Notes under the pieces: model-generated
The model's database searches: none
Told to the model about the DNA's origin: nothing
What the model saw: the letters and a program-made list of their open reading frames with translations, nothing else
Made by a program: the position numbers and the translations under genes
Shown here: piece by piece, positions 52,501-62,673 of the stretch
Numbering within the stretch: position 1 is the stretch's first letter
Layout of the letters: the number at the start of each line of letters is the position of its first letter
NCBI GenBank assembly: GCA_946894095.1
Contig: OX335645.2
Coordinates: 22,839,001 to 22,903,000, forward strand
Direction of reading: 5' to 3'
Length of the DNA stretch: 64,000 nt
Origin: Incurvaria masculella
Taxonomy: Eukaryota > Arthropoda > Insecta > Lepidoptera > Incurvariidae

Positions 52501-55500
52501 TGAGAAACTATACGTAATGAGCTTCCAAACGTACATCGAAGCGTCGTCAGCCAATATCGGAACAGTCAAAGATAGTCTTACAATTTGGCACGAGAAAATG
52601 GTTCACCAGAACATGGACCAGATAAAGAAAGTACTTGTGAGTAACAACGTAAAGTATGAGATTCCAGAAGATGATAAATGTGTGGCGTGTATACAAGGTA
52701 AGCATGCACGAAAACCATTTCCTAAGAGTGAGTCGAAGAGTTCACGTCCGAAAGAACTGATACATGCTGATCTATGTGGACCGATGGAGGTGGAGTCTGT
52801 TGGCGGTTCTCGATACTTTTTAGTAATGAAAGACGATTATTCTCATTTTAGAACTGTTTATTTCCTGAAGAAAAAGTCTGAAGCACCAGATAATTTGAGA
52901 TTTTTTATAACGTCGACAAGGAAAAATAATACCGAAATAAGGACTCTTCGAACTGACAATGGAACAGAAATAGTAAATGACAAAGTAAAGAAACTCCTAC
53001 AAGAAGAAGGTATTAGACACGAAACTACCGTAGCGTATACAGCACAGCAGAATGGTAGAGCAGAGAGAGACATGAGAACAATAGTAGAGGCCGCGCGCAC
53101 ATTATTACTGGCCAAAAACCTAGGAAAGGAACTGTGGGCAGAGGCAGTCAACACGGTTGTATTTGTCATAAATCGTACGGGGACGAGCACTGAAAAAGGT
53201 AGAACTCCTTTTGAAATGTATACGAATAAATATTTCAATATTCAGACATTGAAAGTTTTTGGATCAGAAGTATTTGTTCATGTGCCGAAGCAGAAACGAA
53301 AAAAATGGGACCCTAAAAGTAAACCAGCACTATTTGTTGGCTACGGAGAGCTCACCAAGGGTTATAGAGTATATTATCCAGAAAGGAAGCAAGTCGATTA
53401 TGCTGGAGACGTAATTTTTGCAACTTCAAAGAAACAGAAAACGGAAATACCAATAACAGAGGAAATAGTGGTGAAAATATTTGATACTAAACCTGACGAA
53501 GAAACTGAAACGGAGGAAACCCAAGGTCATACGGAAATTATCCAGGAGAACCAGCAGCAAAATAATTACGAGTCTCAATGTTCAGACGGCGATGAGGAGC
53601 ACGAAATTTCTGAGGAAGAAAGGGAAAAAAAGAGACCGAAACGTAATTCGAAACTACCACGGCGGTTCGATGACTATGAGATGTGTATGGTGTCAAACTG
53701 CAACGAACCTGTGACCTACAATGAAGCCAAGGAGAGTGAAAGTTCGTCTAAGTGGGAAAATGCTATGAAGAAAGAATTAGCGGCTCTACATGAAAACAAT
53801 ACTTGGACTTTAATCGAAAATTCGAGTCTACCTAAGGACTGTTGTGTGGTGCAAAGTAAATGGGTATTTAAGGAGAAACAAGAGGACTGCGGACAGAAAG
53901 TTTTTAAAGCAAGGCTTGTAGCCAAAGGTTTTCAACAAAAAGGCATTGATGATGTATATTCTCCGGTAGCTAAGCTTACTACTATTCGCACCATGTTAGC
54001 AGTGAGTACATGTAAGAAAATGAAAGTTCATCAGATGGATGTTTGTAGTGCATTTTTATACGGTAACATAAAAGGTGATGTATACATGGAACTACCTGAT
54101 GGCTGTTCTTTCGAGTCAAATAAAATATGTAAATTAAATAAATCCATTTACGGATTGAAAGGCTCACACATGTGTTGGAATGAAAAGTTTGATGAGACAT
54201 GGATTAAGGAAAATTATGTTAAATCTTATAACGAGTATGGTCTCTATATAAAACAAACGGACAAAGGCATACTGTACTTTATTTTGTATGTGGACGACCT
54301 GTAAATTTCAGGATCTGATGAAAGTGACGTTCTCACAATAAAAAATGTTTTGTGTAACGCTTTTAAAATGAAAGACGTTGGGTTAGTCAAGTGTTACCTA
54401 GGAATATACATATAGCAGAATGTAGAGAAATGCGTGACTGAATTAAGTCAAGCGTCATATTTGAAATATGTTTTACAAAAATTGAATACGACAGATTGTA
54501 AGGAGGTAGGTACTACGTTGGATCCAAATCTCTAACATGACAGTTTAATGAGAGATGAGTGTGAAAGTAAAGAAAAGATATAGAATGTTGTGTGATAAAA
54601 TTGGATTAAAGTAAAACTTCACATAATAAGGTATCATTGTAGTAACCAGCGATATGTCGTAACGTATTTTTTAAGTTGAAAGAGTTGTGATTTATTTTTT
54701 GTTTGAGTGGGGGTGTTAGAGAGCAAAGAAAAAAGTAAAATGTAATCTGTCACTTGTCAAAAATGGCCTAGCGATACGGTTGTTGTGTGCTACTAATAAA
54801 AACTGCATCGGACGCAATCTTTCATTTAATTGTTCCTCGCCCCTAACTTGCTACACATACATTAAAGTAAACACTATAAAACTTAAATTAATCTTTAACT
54901 TGTACAAGCTAGAGCATGTTTTGACCTATATTGTCAGAAATACACATTTCGGTTCAGATTCCCTAAATAGTTCAGCATAGATTTTTTCGTAACCCAAGAC
55001 AAGATAACATAAGATATTTTTAAACTCACCATATTCCTTCAAAGGTTCTACATTTCGTTAAACTAATTCCTCGCTCCGAGAATGCCATCAAACTGCCCAG
55101 CATTTTCATAATGATATATTTACTGTGGTTTTCATAGTTGTATTTAATGGCGAGTTTTAGGAACTCCACAATGACCTCGTCCATAGTCAGAGGACCCTCG
55201 GGGCGGAATATAGAGCAGTTCCACTGGGCCGCTCGCGACAACATCACGCTGGAGCATCCACTCTCCTCTTTGAAATTTGCTATGTCATCATATTTTTTTA
55301 TTCTTTTGGAGGCACCACTGCGAAGAAAATGTATTTACTTTATTTTATGAAGCCAATCAAGTAAAACATAAAGAAAAAATATCACAATGGCAAAGACGGT
55401 CATTTCGATATTCTAGAAAGGCACCACTGAAAACTAATTTAATAACTGATGTAAAATGTGATTTCAAATAAATCTGTCATTTCAATGGACCTAACGAAAG

Positions 55501-58195
55501 ATTGCACCAACACAAAAAATTATGTGATATCAGTAAGAGAGAACTTTAGAGTGCTTTTCTCTTTAAACTGCTAATTGATAGTTATGGTGCAGTCTCTTCT
55601 GCGACAAACACCAAAAACTATATAAAAATATTATTCGTAATAATCTCAGAAACGTAAAGGCACTGCACAAACACACTAAAATAAGATCAAAAAGGACAAT
55701 AAGGTGGTACTACTACTAATATGTTTCTCGTTTTTCTATGGGCCTCCTGTGGATTCCCATGAAGATACATCTCAGGAATCTGTGAGGTGGGCTGTGGAGC
55801 AGCTTCGATGTTAGGATTAGACTAGGAGGTCGCGACACAAATGGTAACGATACCGTAAACGGCTGAAACTGGGTTCACGGGATAAAGACCAATCGTCTGA
55901 TGCTAAATGTGTCAGTCTGCCTGTTCCAAGTGGTTGTGTTACGTAGATAAGGCGCCTGAAAAAGTAGTTATTGTGACAAAAAAAATATATGATTATTTAA
56001 ATGGATGAAAATGACGAAACATTAATGTATCAGTACATACTTGCTTAGCAATGTAAAAACTGAACAAATCTTTGGTTTCATTTCGTAGTTATAAGCGATT
56101 CAGGTTGCAGATATAACTTTAGGTATATTTAAGCATTTAATTAAAAAACCAACTGGTTATTGTTGTATAATTAATAAGTATCAATGTTTCCAGGCAATCA
56201 GGATATTCATCAGCAGGTATATACTAGCATCTATTTTATATAGCCAATCTAGATAACGCATCCATTTGGCACGGGCAGACCGACATATTTAGCATCAGAG
56301 GGTTGGTCTCTAACATGTAAACCAAGATTCAGCCATTTACCTTATCGTGACCAAAAATGTCGTCACCTCCCGGAATAGATGGGTCTAGGCCTGCGAGGAG
56401 GCTATTGTCGAAACAAAATGTTTAAGAATTTTCTCTAAACTTACACTCACTTTGCTATCACAGGTATCTGCACACGTTCCGATACATATTTGATAACGTC
56501 CGGACGATCGGGGTGGTTTGACTTGGCGTGCATCGTACGACCGTGGATAGCGATGGCTGAAATACCGGACGGAATTAAATAGTTGACAAGGTCTAACGTT
56601 TCCTCGGCGGTTTTGAATATTCGAATTTTGCACGAGACGGGCACCTTCAATTCGTTTACGAGAGCCGTCAGAATGTCACGTGCCTTTTCTCGCTCCTTCA
56701 TGAGTGCTGCACCCATGCCGAAGTTGACGGAGAAATATTGAGGACACCCCATGTTGACGTCGACAGCAGCTACATGATCCTCTCTGGGAATAAAAAAGGT
56801 GGATATTTTGTAGCTACAACCATTTACTTCCATGTACCGTACCGGCCAAAATATTTAACATCATGAAACATTAATTTTTATTTCTTAATCCAATATCCGT
56901 CTAAAACATTAAATCCGGTGTGTGAAAAATACAATTTCGTACTTATGGTGCCGGGTCCAGCCGCTAGGGCCAAGCAGTTTTTTTTTTATTTAACCAGGCT
57001 CGACAAAGTTACAAGACTCTGATTTTCTCTGAAATCAGTGTTTTTTTTTTTACTTTTTACTAAACCACAAAAATATTGCAAATTTATCTCCAAAAAACCA
57101 ATGGTTCATTTAAAAAATTTAAGAAAAAACTAGCTCATGTGCAGAATTGTTACAGAATCAGTTAAAGATATGATATATTATTTTATTATGATGGAATTCT
57201 TTGGTTCAAGTTGAAATACTGGAAGCATTTAAAAAAATTGTTTAGCTTGGCATGAAGTTTGGAGACCGCCAACGCTGAGCTCTTAGGCCAGAGTAGCTCG
57301 TAGTCTAGTGGTGCGGAGACTTGCCTAGCATACCAGAGGTCTGGGTTCAAATCTTCGTCCCATTTGTGCACCATTTTATTTCTGTTTCTGAATCGGATAA
57401 GTGCATTTCGTCCTAGAGACGAGCCGCTCTATGATTCGGAATCCCTGTAAAACTGTAGGTTCACTGGGTAGGGTTCAAGCCCGCCTGGGTTGGTACCATC
57501 GAATTAGATGAAAAGATGGTTGAAGCGGTAATTAAAAATGGTCCGTGTTTTCCATCCAGTTCAGTGTAGCCGTGCTCATAAAGGGAAGGTCCTGGCATGG
57601 CACCTAATGCCTTCGGGAATGGTGAATGTGGGTAATATTATTGCAGGATTTGTGTGGTATTTAGCCATCCATGTCGGGTTGCATAAAAAAAAATCAGTAA
57701 CAGCCCTGCACCGATTAAGAAATAAAACATCACACCATACACCTGTGAATCTTGGATTGGCATAGCCGTAGCTTGACAAAGAATCCACAGGCCTCTTATT
57801 TAAAAAATCTTACATTAATTTTGCTGTTTTCACTGCTCGGTCAGGACTACCGGTCCCCAATTGAAGGACAACTTTTGACTTCTCTTCACTACAAGTCCGG
57901 AATACAATCCTTCCTTGTTTATCGATGAAATCAACTGTTCCTAATACATCTGAAAAACACATAATAACGTGTGATGACATTTTATAGAGCTCCAAGTATG
58001 TAGGTACTAAGTATTTGACTGGGGCCCCACAGTATACATACCGTTTTCAAATCTTCTGGTGCGCAACAAACCAATGTCGATGATCTCGTCCGTGTACACG
58101 AGGTCGGCGCCATAGCGCAGGGCTAGCAGACGCATGGGCAAGGTACATATTCGAATCATCGGCCCCAAAACCAGCGCATTCTTATACAGCGCCAT
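46522..58195 (-). CDS. DUS2: tRNA-dihydrouridine(20) synthase 2, six exons, intact (428 aa)
   Basis: Exons (minus): 58042-58195, 57814-57949, 56451-56783, 55030-55317, 49817-49955, 46522-46758. All introns are GT-AG, phases agree, and the coding total of 1287 nt gives 428 aa. The FMN-dependent TIM-barrel part shows GPMIR (11-15), the active-site Cys110 in VDVNMGCP, Lys150 in CKIRI and HGR at 178-180. After a helical domain with SRAAQWNCSIF, the last exon is a dsRNA-binding domain (LPKSKLEAW to KLFAEQAAAIVCLR). The enzyme reduces uridine 20 in the tRNA D-loop. At 428 aa it is shorter than human DUS2 mainly because there is no C-terminal tail. Intron 4 carries a copia element; intron 5 carries an LTR element. 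Confidence 0.92.
47035..47135 (+). repeat. SINE, left half, split by LTR element
   Basis: SINE body up to 'cgtgggttggtac'. The SINE resumes at 49273 with 'gtaccatctctttggatg' after the LTR element, duplicating GTAC. Confidence 0.75.
47136..49272 (+). mobile_element. Non-autonomous LTR retrotransposon (TRIM/LARD-like)
   Basis: Two 226-bp direct repeats (47136-47361 and 49047-49272) that look identical by eye flank 1.7 kb without a gag-pol frame. A GTAC duplication (47132-47135 and 49273-49276) lies within a SINE. Inside the left LTR a primer-site-like TTAGTGACCCCGACG begins at 47362, and a purine-rich AGGGGTGGAGATG precedes the right LTR. The LTR starts TATTGCGG and ends CGCACA, so its 5' end is not the usual TG. 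It lies in intron 5 of DUS2. Mobilisation would need enzymes from another element. Confidence 0.8.
49273..49400 (+). repeat. SINE, right half
   Basis: Continues the SINE interrupted at 47135: 'ccatctctttggatg', 'gtccgtgttttacatccaat', 'ggcatggcatcaattcc'. Confidence 0.7.
50230..51019. mobile_element. Pogo/Tigger-like MITE
   Basis: The ends TACAGTAGAATCCGG and ATTCTGCTGTA are inverted with one mismatch. The interior is rich in the 'cgttataaccgg'-like phrases (for example 'tcgttaaaaccggttagtcg') known from many arthropod pogo-type non-autonomous elements. There is no transposase. It lies in intron 4 of DUS2, directly next to the copia insertion. Confidence 0.6.
51029..51170 (+). repeat. Copia 5' LTR
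   Basis: 142 bp, TG...CA, identical by eye to 54714-54855. Short for an LTR, as is common in insect copia elements. Confidence 0.93.
51359..54304 (+). pseudogene. Copia Gag-Pol, truncated within reverse transcriptase (981 aa)
   Basis: Gag with a LIHQKYFSFKYD region is followed by two zinc knuckles (CYGCGKKGHIKRYC and CYFCKKPGHIMADC). Protease is at WVLDTGASDHM. The integrase zinc domain starts WHEKMVHQNM and ends CVACIQGKH, with core Asp in HADLCGPM, Asp in LRTDNGTE and Glu in QQNGRAERDM. Reverse transcriptase reads to YVDDL and stops directly after the catalytic YVDD. Similarity continues in the next ~250 nt with two further stops (after CYLGIYI and DPNL), and the RNase H domain is missing, an internal deletion of over 1 kb relative to full-length copia. 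It cannot encode a complete reverse transcriptase. Confidence 0.92.
54714..54855 (+). repeat. Copia 3' LTR
   Basis: 142-bp partner of 51029-51170, followed by the CATAC duplication. Confidence 0.93.
57290..57680 (+). repeat. tRNA-derived SINE with A and B boxes
   Basis: A tRNA-like head has TCGTAGTCTAGTGG (A box, near 57298-57311) and GGTTCAAATC (B box, near 57354-57363). The family body follows ('gattcggaatccctgtaaaa', 'gggttggtaccatcgaatta', 'ggcatggcacctaatgcc') with an A-rich end near 57690. This copy identifies the origin of the SINE pieces scattered over the window. It lies in intron 2 of DUS2. Confidence 0.75.
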
Positions 58196-59404
58196 TATAT
58201 TACCGCTCGTGTTTATAACTTTTGTCTACTTTTTAAATGTCTATAATAGCAAAAAATCATACATTGAATGAAGTTCAAAGCAGCCAATTTGAATTAAAAT
58301 CGATTTCTTCTAACCTAACCTAAAATAATTTCGCGCAAAATATTCTGTGATTGACAGTAAGCTTTGTTCGGGGCACCCAGCACTTCACAGAGTTTCACTC
58401 TCTTCGGGATGAACTCGGTGAATCGTTATCAAGGTGGATGTCATATCACCATATTCAATTTACACTTATTGAATATGTGTAAATTGTACAATTTAAAGGA
58501 AATAAATAAATAAATAAATAAATAAATCTGTAAAAATAAAAACAATCGGCTAATATTTTTTTAGGAATCCGGAGTAGAATCGCAGAACTCCTATATTAAG
58601 GAAGTAGACCAAGAGACTAGTGGTTCTCATCCTATTTACTCAGGAAAGCGAAAGCGAGAAGTTCTCGTGTTCGGTTCTATCAAATTCTCTACACCGTATT
58701 CACAGTGGGCAGACAATTTTAATACGCCGGACTAAACCGGTTTTGTATGATGTAACGCCGGTTTTTCGCCGGGGCACATTTGTAAACGAAAAGTTTGGAG
58801 TACCTTGCACATCCACTTAATATCACACGGCTAGCTGAGGTGATAGTGTGGCGTGGTGTCCTGCCGGCTCTTCCTATTCTTTGTTTGTTGGGTGCCTCAA
58901 TAAAACTATGGTTTGCCCACACTTGTAGCACAACACTTCACTCTTCATATCAATGAAAGTCTCTCAAGAAAACTAAACTTGTCCAAAACACTCGTATCTT
59001 CAGTCTCGTAGCTAGCAGGCAGTTCGGTCGCGCCCACCACCAGAGTGTCAGTGCCCACCAACCGTGGGTAGGTAGAATTAAAGGGAAATTTGAAATTAGA
59101 AAAAAATCTATATAGACTCTGTACTGAAATTACATCCATTACAATGATTAGTCCGGTGCTAAACTCGTACTAATATTTGAAATGTTCTCTCTTAATACGA
59201 TGCCTACTTTTTTATGTATAGAGTTTGACAGATGCGTACACGAGAACTTCTCGCTTTCTCTTTCATGAATAGACTCCCTAGGTGTAGACCTCACGAGTCT
59301 GTCTTTGCATAGCTTAAAACTGCATGATCTTCTCTGTTCATGTTCATGTTCCTTGCACCTTAAAAACAATTTTCATTATTCTCACTGCATTTAGTATCTA
59401 ACGC
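58196..59404. other. Intergenic 5' of DUS2
   Basis: Includes the immediate upstream region of DUS2, an (AAAT)n microsatellite at 58500-58527, and two inverted related pieces ('agcgagaagttctcgtgt' near 58650 and its complement near 59240). No gene seen. Confidence 0.5.
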
Positions 59405-59409
59405 TTACA

Positions 59410-59745
59410 AAAAGTCAACGCCGGACTTCCGATTTGTATGAAAACGCGAAGTCGGCGTAAACGGCCGGAATTTACGGCGATGACAACTGGGACTAGAGGC
59501 TCGGGACGAAGCCCCTAGTCCCAGTTTTCACCTAAATTGGTCTTTAAGCAAAACCGATCGAATATAGCGTTTTCAAATGTATGAAGAAATTGAAGAGCGC
59601 GCTCAGTGGGCGTTAAGCGAACTAACTTTTGCGAGTTCTAGTATGATTTGACAGCTTACTCCCCGTCGCCGTTTACGATGACTCCGCGGTTTCATACAAA
59701 TCGGAAGTTCGAGTTTGATTTTGATTTTGACAGATTTTCATTAAT
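59410..59745. mobile_element. Two MITE family B fragments, tail to tail
   Basis: One fragment ends '...gacaactgggactagagg' near 59500. The other begins 'ctagtcccagttttcaccta' near 59507 and runs to 59745. Both carry the family B interior 'atttgtatgaaaacgcg'. Confidence 0.65.
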
Positions 59746-60106
59746 TTTATTTTTCTATTGTCATGTAAATGCACTGTGAGCTCGCCTTAATAAATAAATA
59801 AGATTTAGTTTGATGACGTCAGGCGAGAGCGTCTCACTTTCATCTGTGACTAACTCGTTCTCGTTTTCCTGAGTAGATAGTAGTCGTGGGACGAGAAATG
59901 AGAAATGGGTTTGTAAACTGTTACTAGTGTAAAAACGAAGTATTCATTTTACGCCGAGCAGTATGGCCGCTACAAGTTTCTTGTAGCGCACTGGATCGCG
60001 CACGCGGCGCGCCAACGAAAGCCCGTAGGTTGCGAGACGTCTAGACGCAACGACCCGCTAGCCGCGACTGTCTCGCTCGCGCAATGTAGATGGAACCGGA
60101 TTGAAG

Positions 60107-60204
60107 CTGGCGACTCTCGTAACTGGGGTTACGAGTAATAGTTAGTAATATGAATAATTACTTCGTTGCGGCTTGTAGCCGGCGACTCTCGCAACTGGGG
60201 TTAC
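60107..60204 (+). repeat. Short direct repeat in GC-rich stretch
   Basis: 'ggcgactctcgtaactgggg' at 60109 recurs as 'ggcgactctcgcaactgggg' at 60181. The surrounding 59950-60250 is GC-rich. It may be the remnant of an LTR or leader region of a retroelement, not shown. Confidence 0.35.
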
Positions 60205-61045
60205 CGCCGAAACTGTAATGCCCGCGCGCAGTGCGCACTGTAGTCGAAGAGGGGCTACATTCTTAACGACCGCTGTTGTGGTTTGCTTACAGAAAAAGTC
60301 GAACGATTAATATTTCTAAATGCTAATAGGCATATGAAATAAATTATAAATATGTTTATTTATCATTTGTGTTATATTATTTCTGGGGATTATTTTGTCG
60401 AGGATAAAAAGTTTTGTCTGACTTCTTAATTGTTTGCGATAACTACATAGTAACAAAACCTCATTCTTGATTTTGATTTTTGGATTTTTCTCTTTTTCTT
60501 TATTTTTGAATCGCACTCGAGATTCAGAATTCATGTGAGATGATCGAACCGTGCTAGATGTCATTATACCCATTCATGTCCAGCCAAAAAAAAAAAAAAG
60601 GGGGGGGGGGGGAGAAGAAGGGAGAGGGAGTTTTATTTCATTTCTTTTTGAAACTGTTTCCGCTAACGGCTATCGGCATCAGCATTGACAGTTACTAACG
60701 TTTTCGAAAACCAGTGGAAACGCCCACGACTAGTAGATAGGCAGACCAGCCTTCTGCCCGAACACGGTTGTCACAGAATATAAAATATTGACGGCTGTAT
60801 GTAGCGCAAACATTTTTGCCCTTTTGTCAGACAGAAATTAAAATCGGGATTGGTTGGAGCAAACAAAGAGTTCGGAGAAGTCGCTGGAGCTTTCTACGGG
60901 AGCAAACCTTTATTCTATGGAGCAAAGCGAAACTTTCGAAATAGGCGTTCAAGAATTTCAGAGAAGAGTTCTGCCGTTCGTATAGTGATCATTACGCTTT
61001 GGGCTAGTATATTTTTAAATTTTGCAAGAACTTCAACTTGTGAGC

Positions 61046-61315
61046 ATGGATGGTGCGAAATCCTCTATACCCAATCTACCATCTGGGCGTCAGATTTTAG
61101 AAGATCTAAGAAATGAAGCAGTTATAAAGCAGCCGAAAGTGCAACTATCTCCAATGGATGATGCGGATTTGGACAGTGCTTACAGCTTCTTGACAAACAT
61201 AAAAGATCTCAATGCGAGCATAACATTGCAAAATCAGATCAATAGCAGCTTGAGCGACCTTAGTAAAAAAATCACAGAAAGTATCGATTCTGTAATGACT
61301 CAGAAACCCAAATAA
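61046..61315 (+). CDS. Possible small host gene, unknown function (89 aa)
   Basis: The frame starts ATGGATGGTGCG in good context (GAGCATGG) and ends with TAA inside AAATAAA, so stop and poly(A) signal overlap. The protein is hydrophilic with LPSGRQILEDLRNEA near the start and a C-terminal amphipathic, probably coiled-coil half (LNASITLQNQINSSLSDL), like small subunits of coiled-coil complexes. A TTTTGCAAG acceptor-like sequence lies about 22 nt upstream, so a 5' exon may exist. I do not recognise the family. Confidence 0.45.
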   Translation: MDGAKSSIPNLPSGRQILEDLRNEAVIKQPKVQLSPMDDADLDSAYSFLTNIKDLNASITLQNQINSSLSDLSKKITESIDSVMTQKPK

Positions 61316-62391
61316 ATCTGCATTGGTTATCAATTACTTTTTATCTTATTTTTATTTTTAAAAAAAACATTTTAGATTGTACTCATTCTAACCACTTATG
61401 CTGGGTCCGCTGCGACTGCGGTTTTGTTAGAAATAACATCGAACATATTTTGTTAACAAAAAGATTGTTCATCGAGAAAACTCAACTCAAAACATTGCTT
61501 GCAATGGTGGATGGACATGTTCGTGTTTATCTGCAGGAAGTGGTTAAGGGAGAAGTGACGGGTTTGCTTCTTTAGAATAGACATATTTTTTAAATGTAGC
61601 GGGAGAGAGGGGCCTCAAAAACAACCCCCCCCCCCCCCTCCAGCAAAATTCCTGAAAAAAGGCTTTTTTAAAAAAATACATTAAAAATCTAGCAAAAAGC
61701 CCCAGAACGTTTTTTTTAAAGATAAATTTCAAAAAATATATTGAACGTAATGTGTGATTTTTTGTCTTAAATGAAAGAATCTCTCTTTTATTTACGTAGA
61801 AAAATATATGTAATAATAAATAACTTACTAATTTCACGAACACAATCGATCAGATCACACTTCTATTTATTGAGTAGAAGACCAACCTGGCTTTGTTTTC
61901 GCAGGTCTTGAGTGGCTCCTTCATGCATCAATTTCTTTCTTTTTCTGAGTTGGATGATTGTATTTCAAGGAATGTGACATGTATGTATAATCGACCGTGA
62001 AGCAAGGAATCATTAATTAAAGAAAGACCCCAGTAAAAAGAACTACTTTACGAATATACGATTGTATTTCGTTACTAATGCAAGGTTGGTACCATCATTT
62101 TGCATGAAAACGGTCGAAACAGCAATGAAAAATGACCGTGTTTCCATCAAGTTCATTGCAGCCATGATAAAGGGAAGGCCCTGGCATGGCACATAATTCT
62201 TCCGTGCTAATATCATAATGGTATTAGCCATCCATGTAGTTATATAAAAAATGGTATTGGTTGTTTCGCAAAGCATTTATGCACTACCTACAGTTAAGAT
62301 ATAAGGATACGCAATAAGAGAGATGGCGGACAGATAATGAAGTCTCACCTTTAACCTTCAATGTAGGCAGACAAACACTATTTTACATACA
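61316..62391. other. Intergenic with SINE fragment
   Basis: A C-homopolymer run at about 61626-61638 and a diverged SINE body at 62080-62230 ('gttggtaccatcattttgc', 'aaagggaaggccctggcatg'). No gene seen. Confidence 0.5.
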
Positions 62392-62673
62392 TTATTTTAT
62401 TATGCTTCCAGTTCGAAGTAATTCATCCTCCGTAACAATTTCCAGCGAGCACAAGCAGACAAGTGCTGCACCTTGTTCTGCAAACTTTTTATTTTTCTCC
62501 CAAAATGTCGATGCATACTTGACTCCGTCAAATGTTAATATTGTCCTGAACAACTTTTCTTCGTGCTGCGTCTGGTACGTGGGTAGTTTCAGACCTTTCT
62601 TACTGGCCCACAAATGAAGTTTCGATTTTGGTAGATCAAGATGGTCGACAAAGTTCGCTCGGATGAAACATAC
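62392..62673 (-). CDS. Last exon of a second DUS2-like gene (dsRBD), partial
   Basis: An acceptor TTTTTCAG precedes a phase-0 exon of 93 codons plus stop. It encodes a dsRNA-binding domain paralogous to the last exon of the complete DUS2: LPKSKLHLWASKKGLKLP, YASTFWEKNKKFAEQGAALV and CLCSLE match LPKSKLEAW, YTSSLWAGNKLFAEQAAAIV and CLRTL. It has a longer C-terminal tail. The remaining exons would lie to the right beyond 64000; none is seen in 62674-64000. It may be a tandem paralogue or an orphan duplicated exon. Confidence 0.8.
   Translation of the reverse strand, partial: VCFIRANFVDHLDLPKSKLHLWASKKGLKLPTYQTQHEEKLFRTILTFDGVKYASTFWEKNKKFAEQGAALVCLCSLEIVTEDELLRTGSIIK

Larger units (their letters stand above)
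51029..54855 (+). mobile_element. Defective Ty1/copia element with identical LTRs
   Basis: 3,827 bp. LTRs of 142 bp (51029-51170 and 54714-54855) are identical by eye, with TGTTAG...CTACA ends and a 5-bp CATAC duplication (51024-51028 and 54856-54860). The site GGTTATGGGCCCAG right after the 5' LTR is the copia-type primer site complementary to the middle of initiator tRNA-Met. A G-rich tract GAGTGGGGG precedes the 3' LTR. The pol frame is truncated, with the rest of reverse transcriptase disrupted and RNase H missing. It lies antisense in intron 4 of DUS2. Confidence 0.93.

Noticed and set aside
60850..61116. 88-codon frame overlapping the possible small gene
   Set aside because: Different frame from the better-supported 61046-61315 frame and no features of its own.
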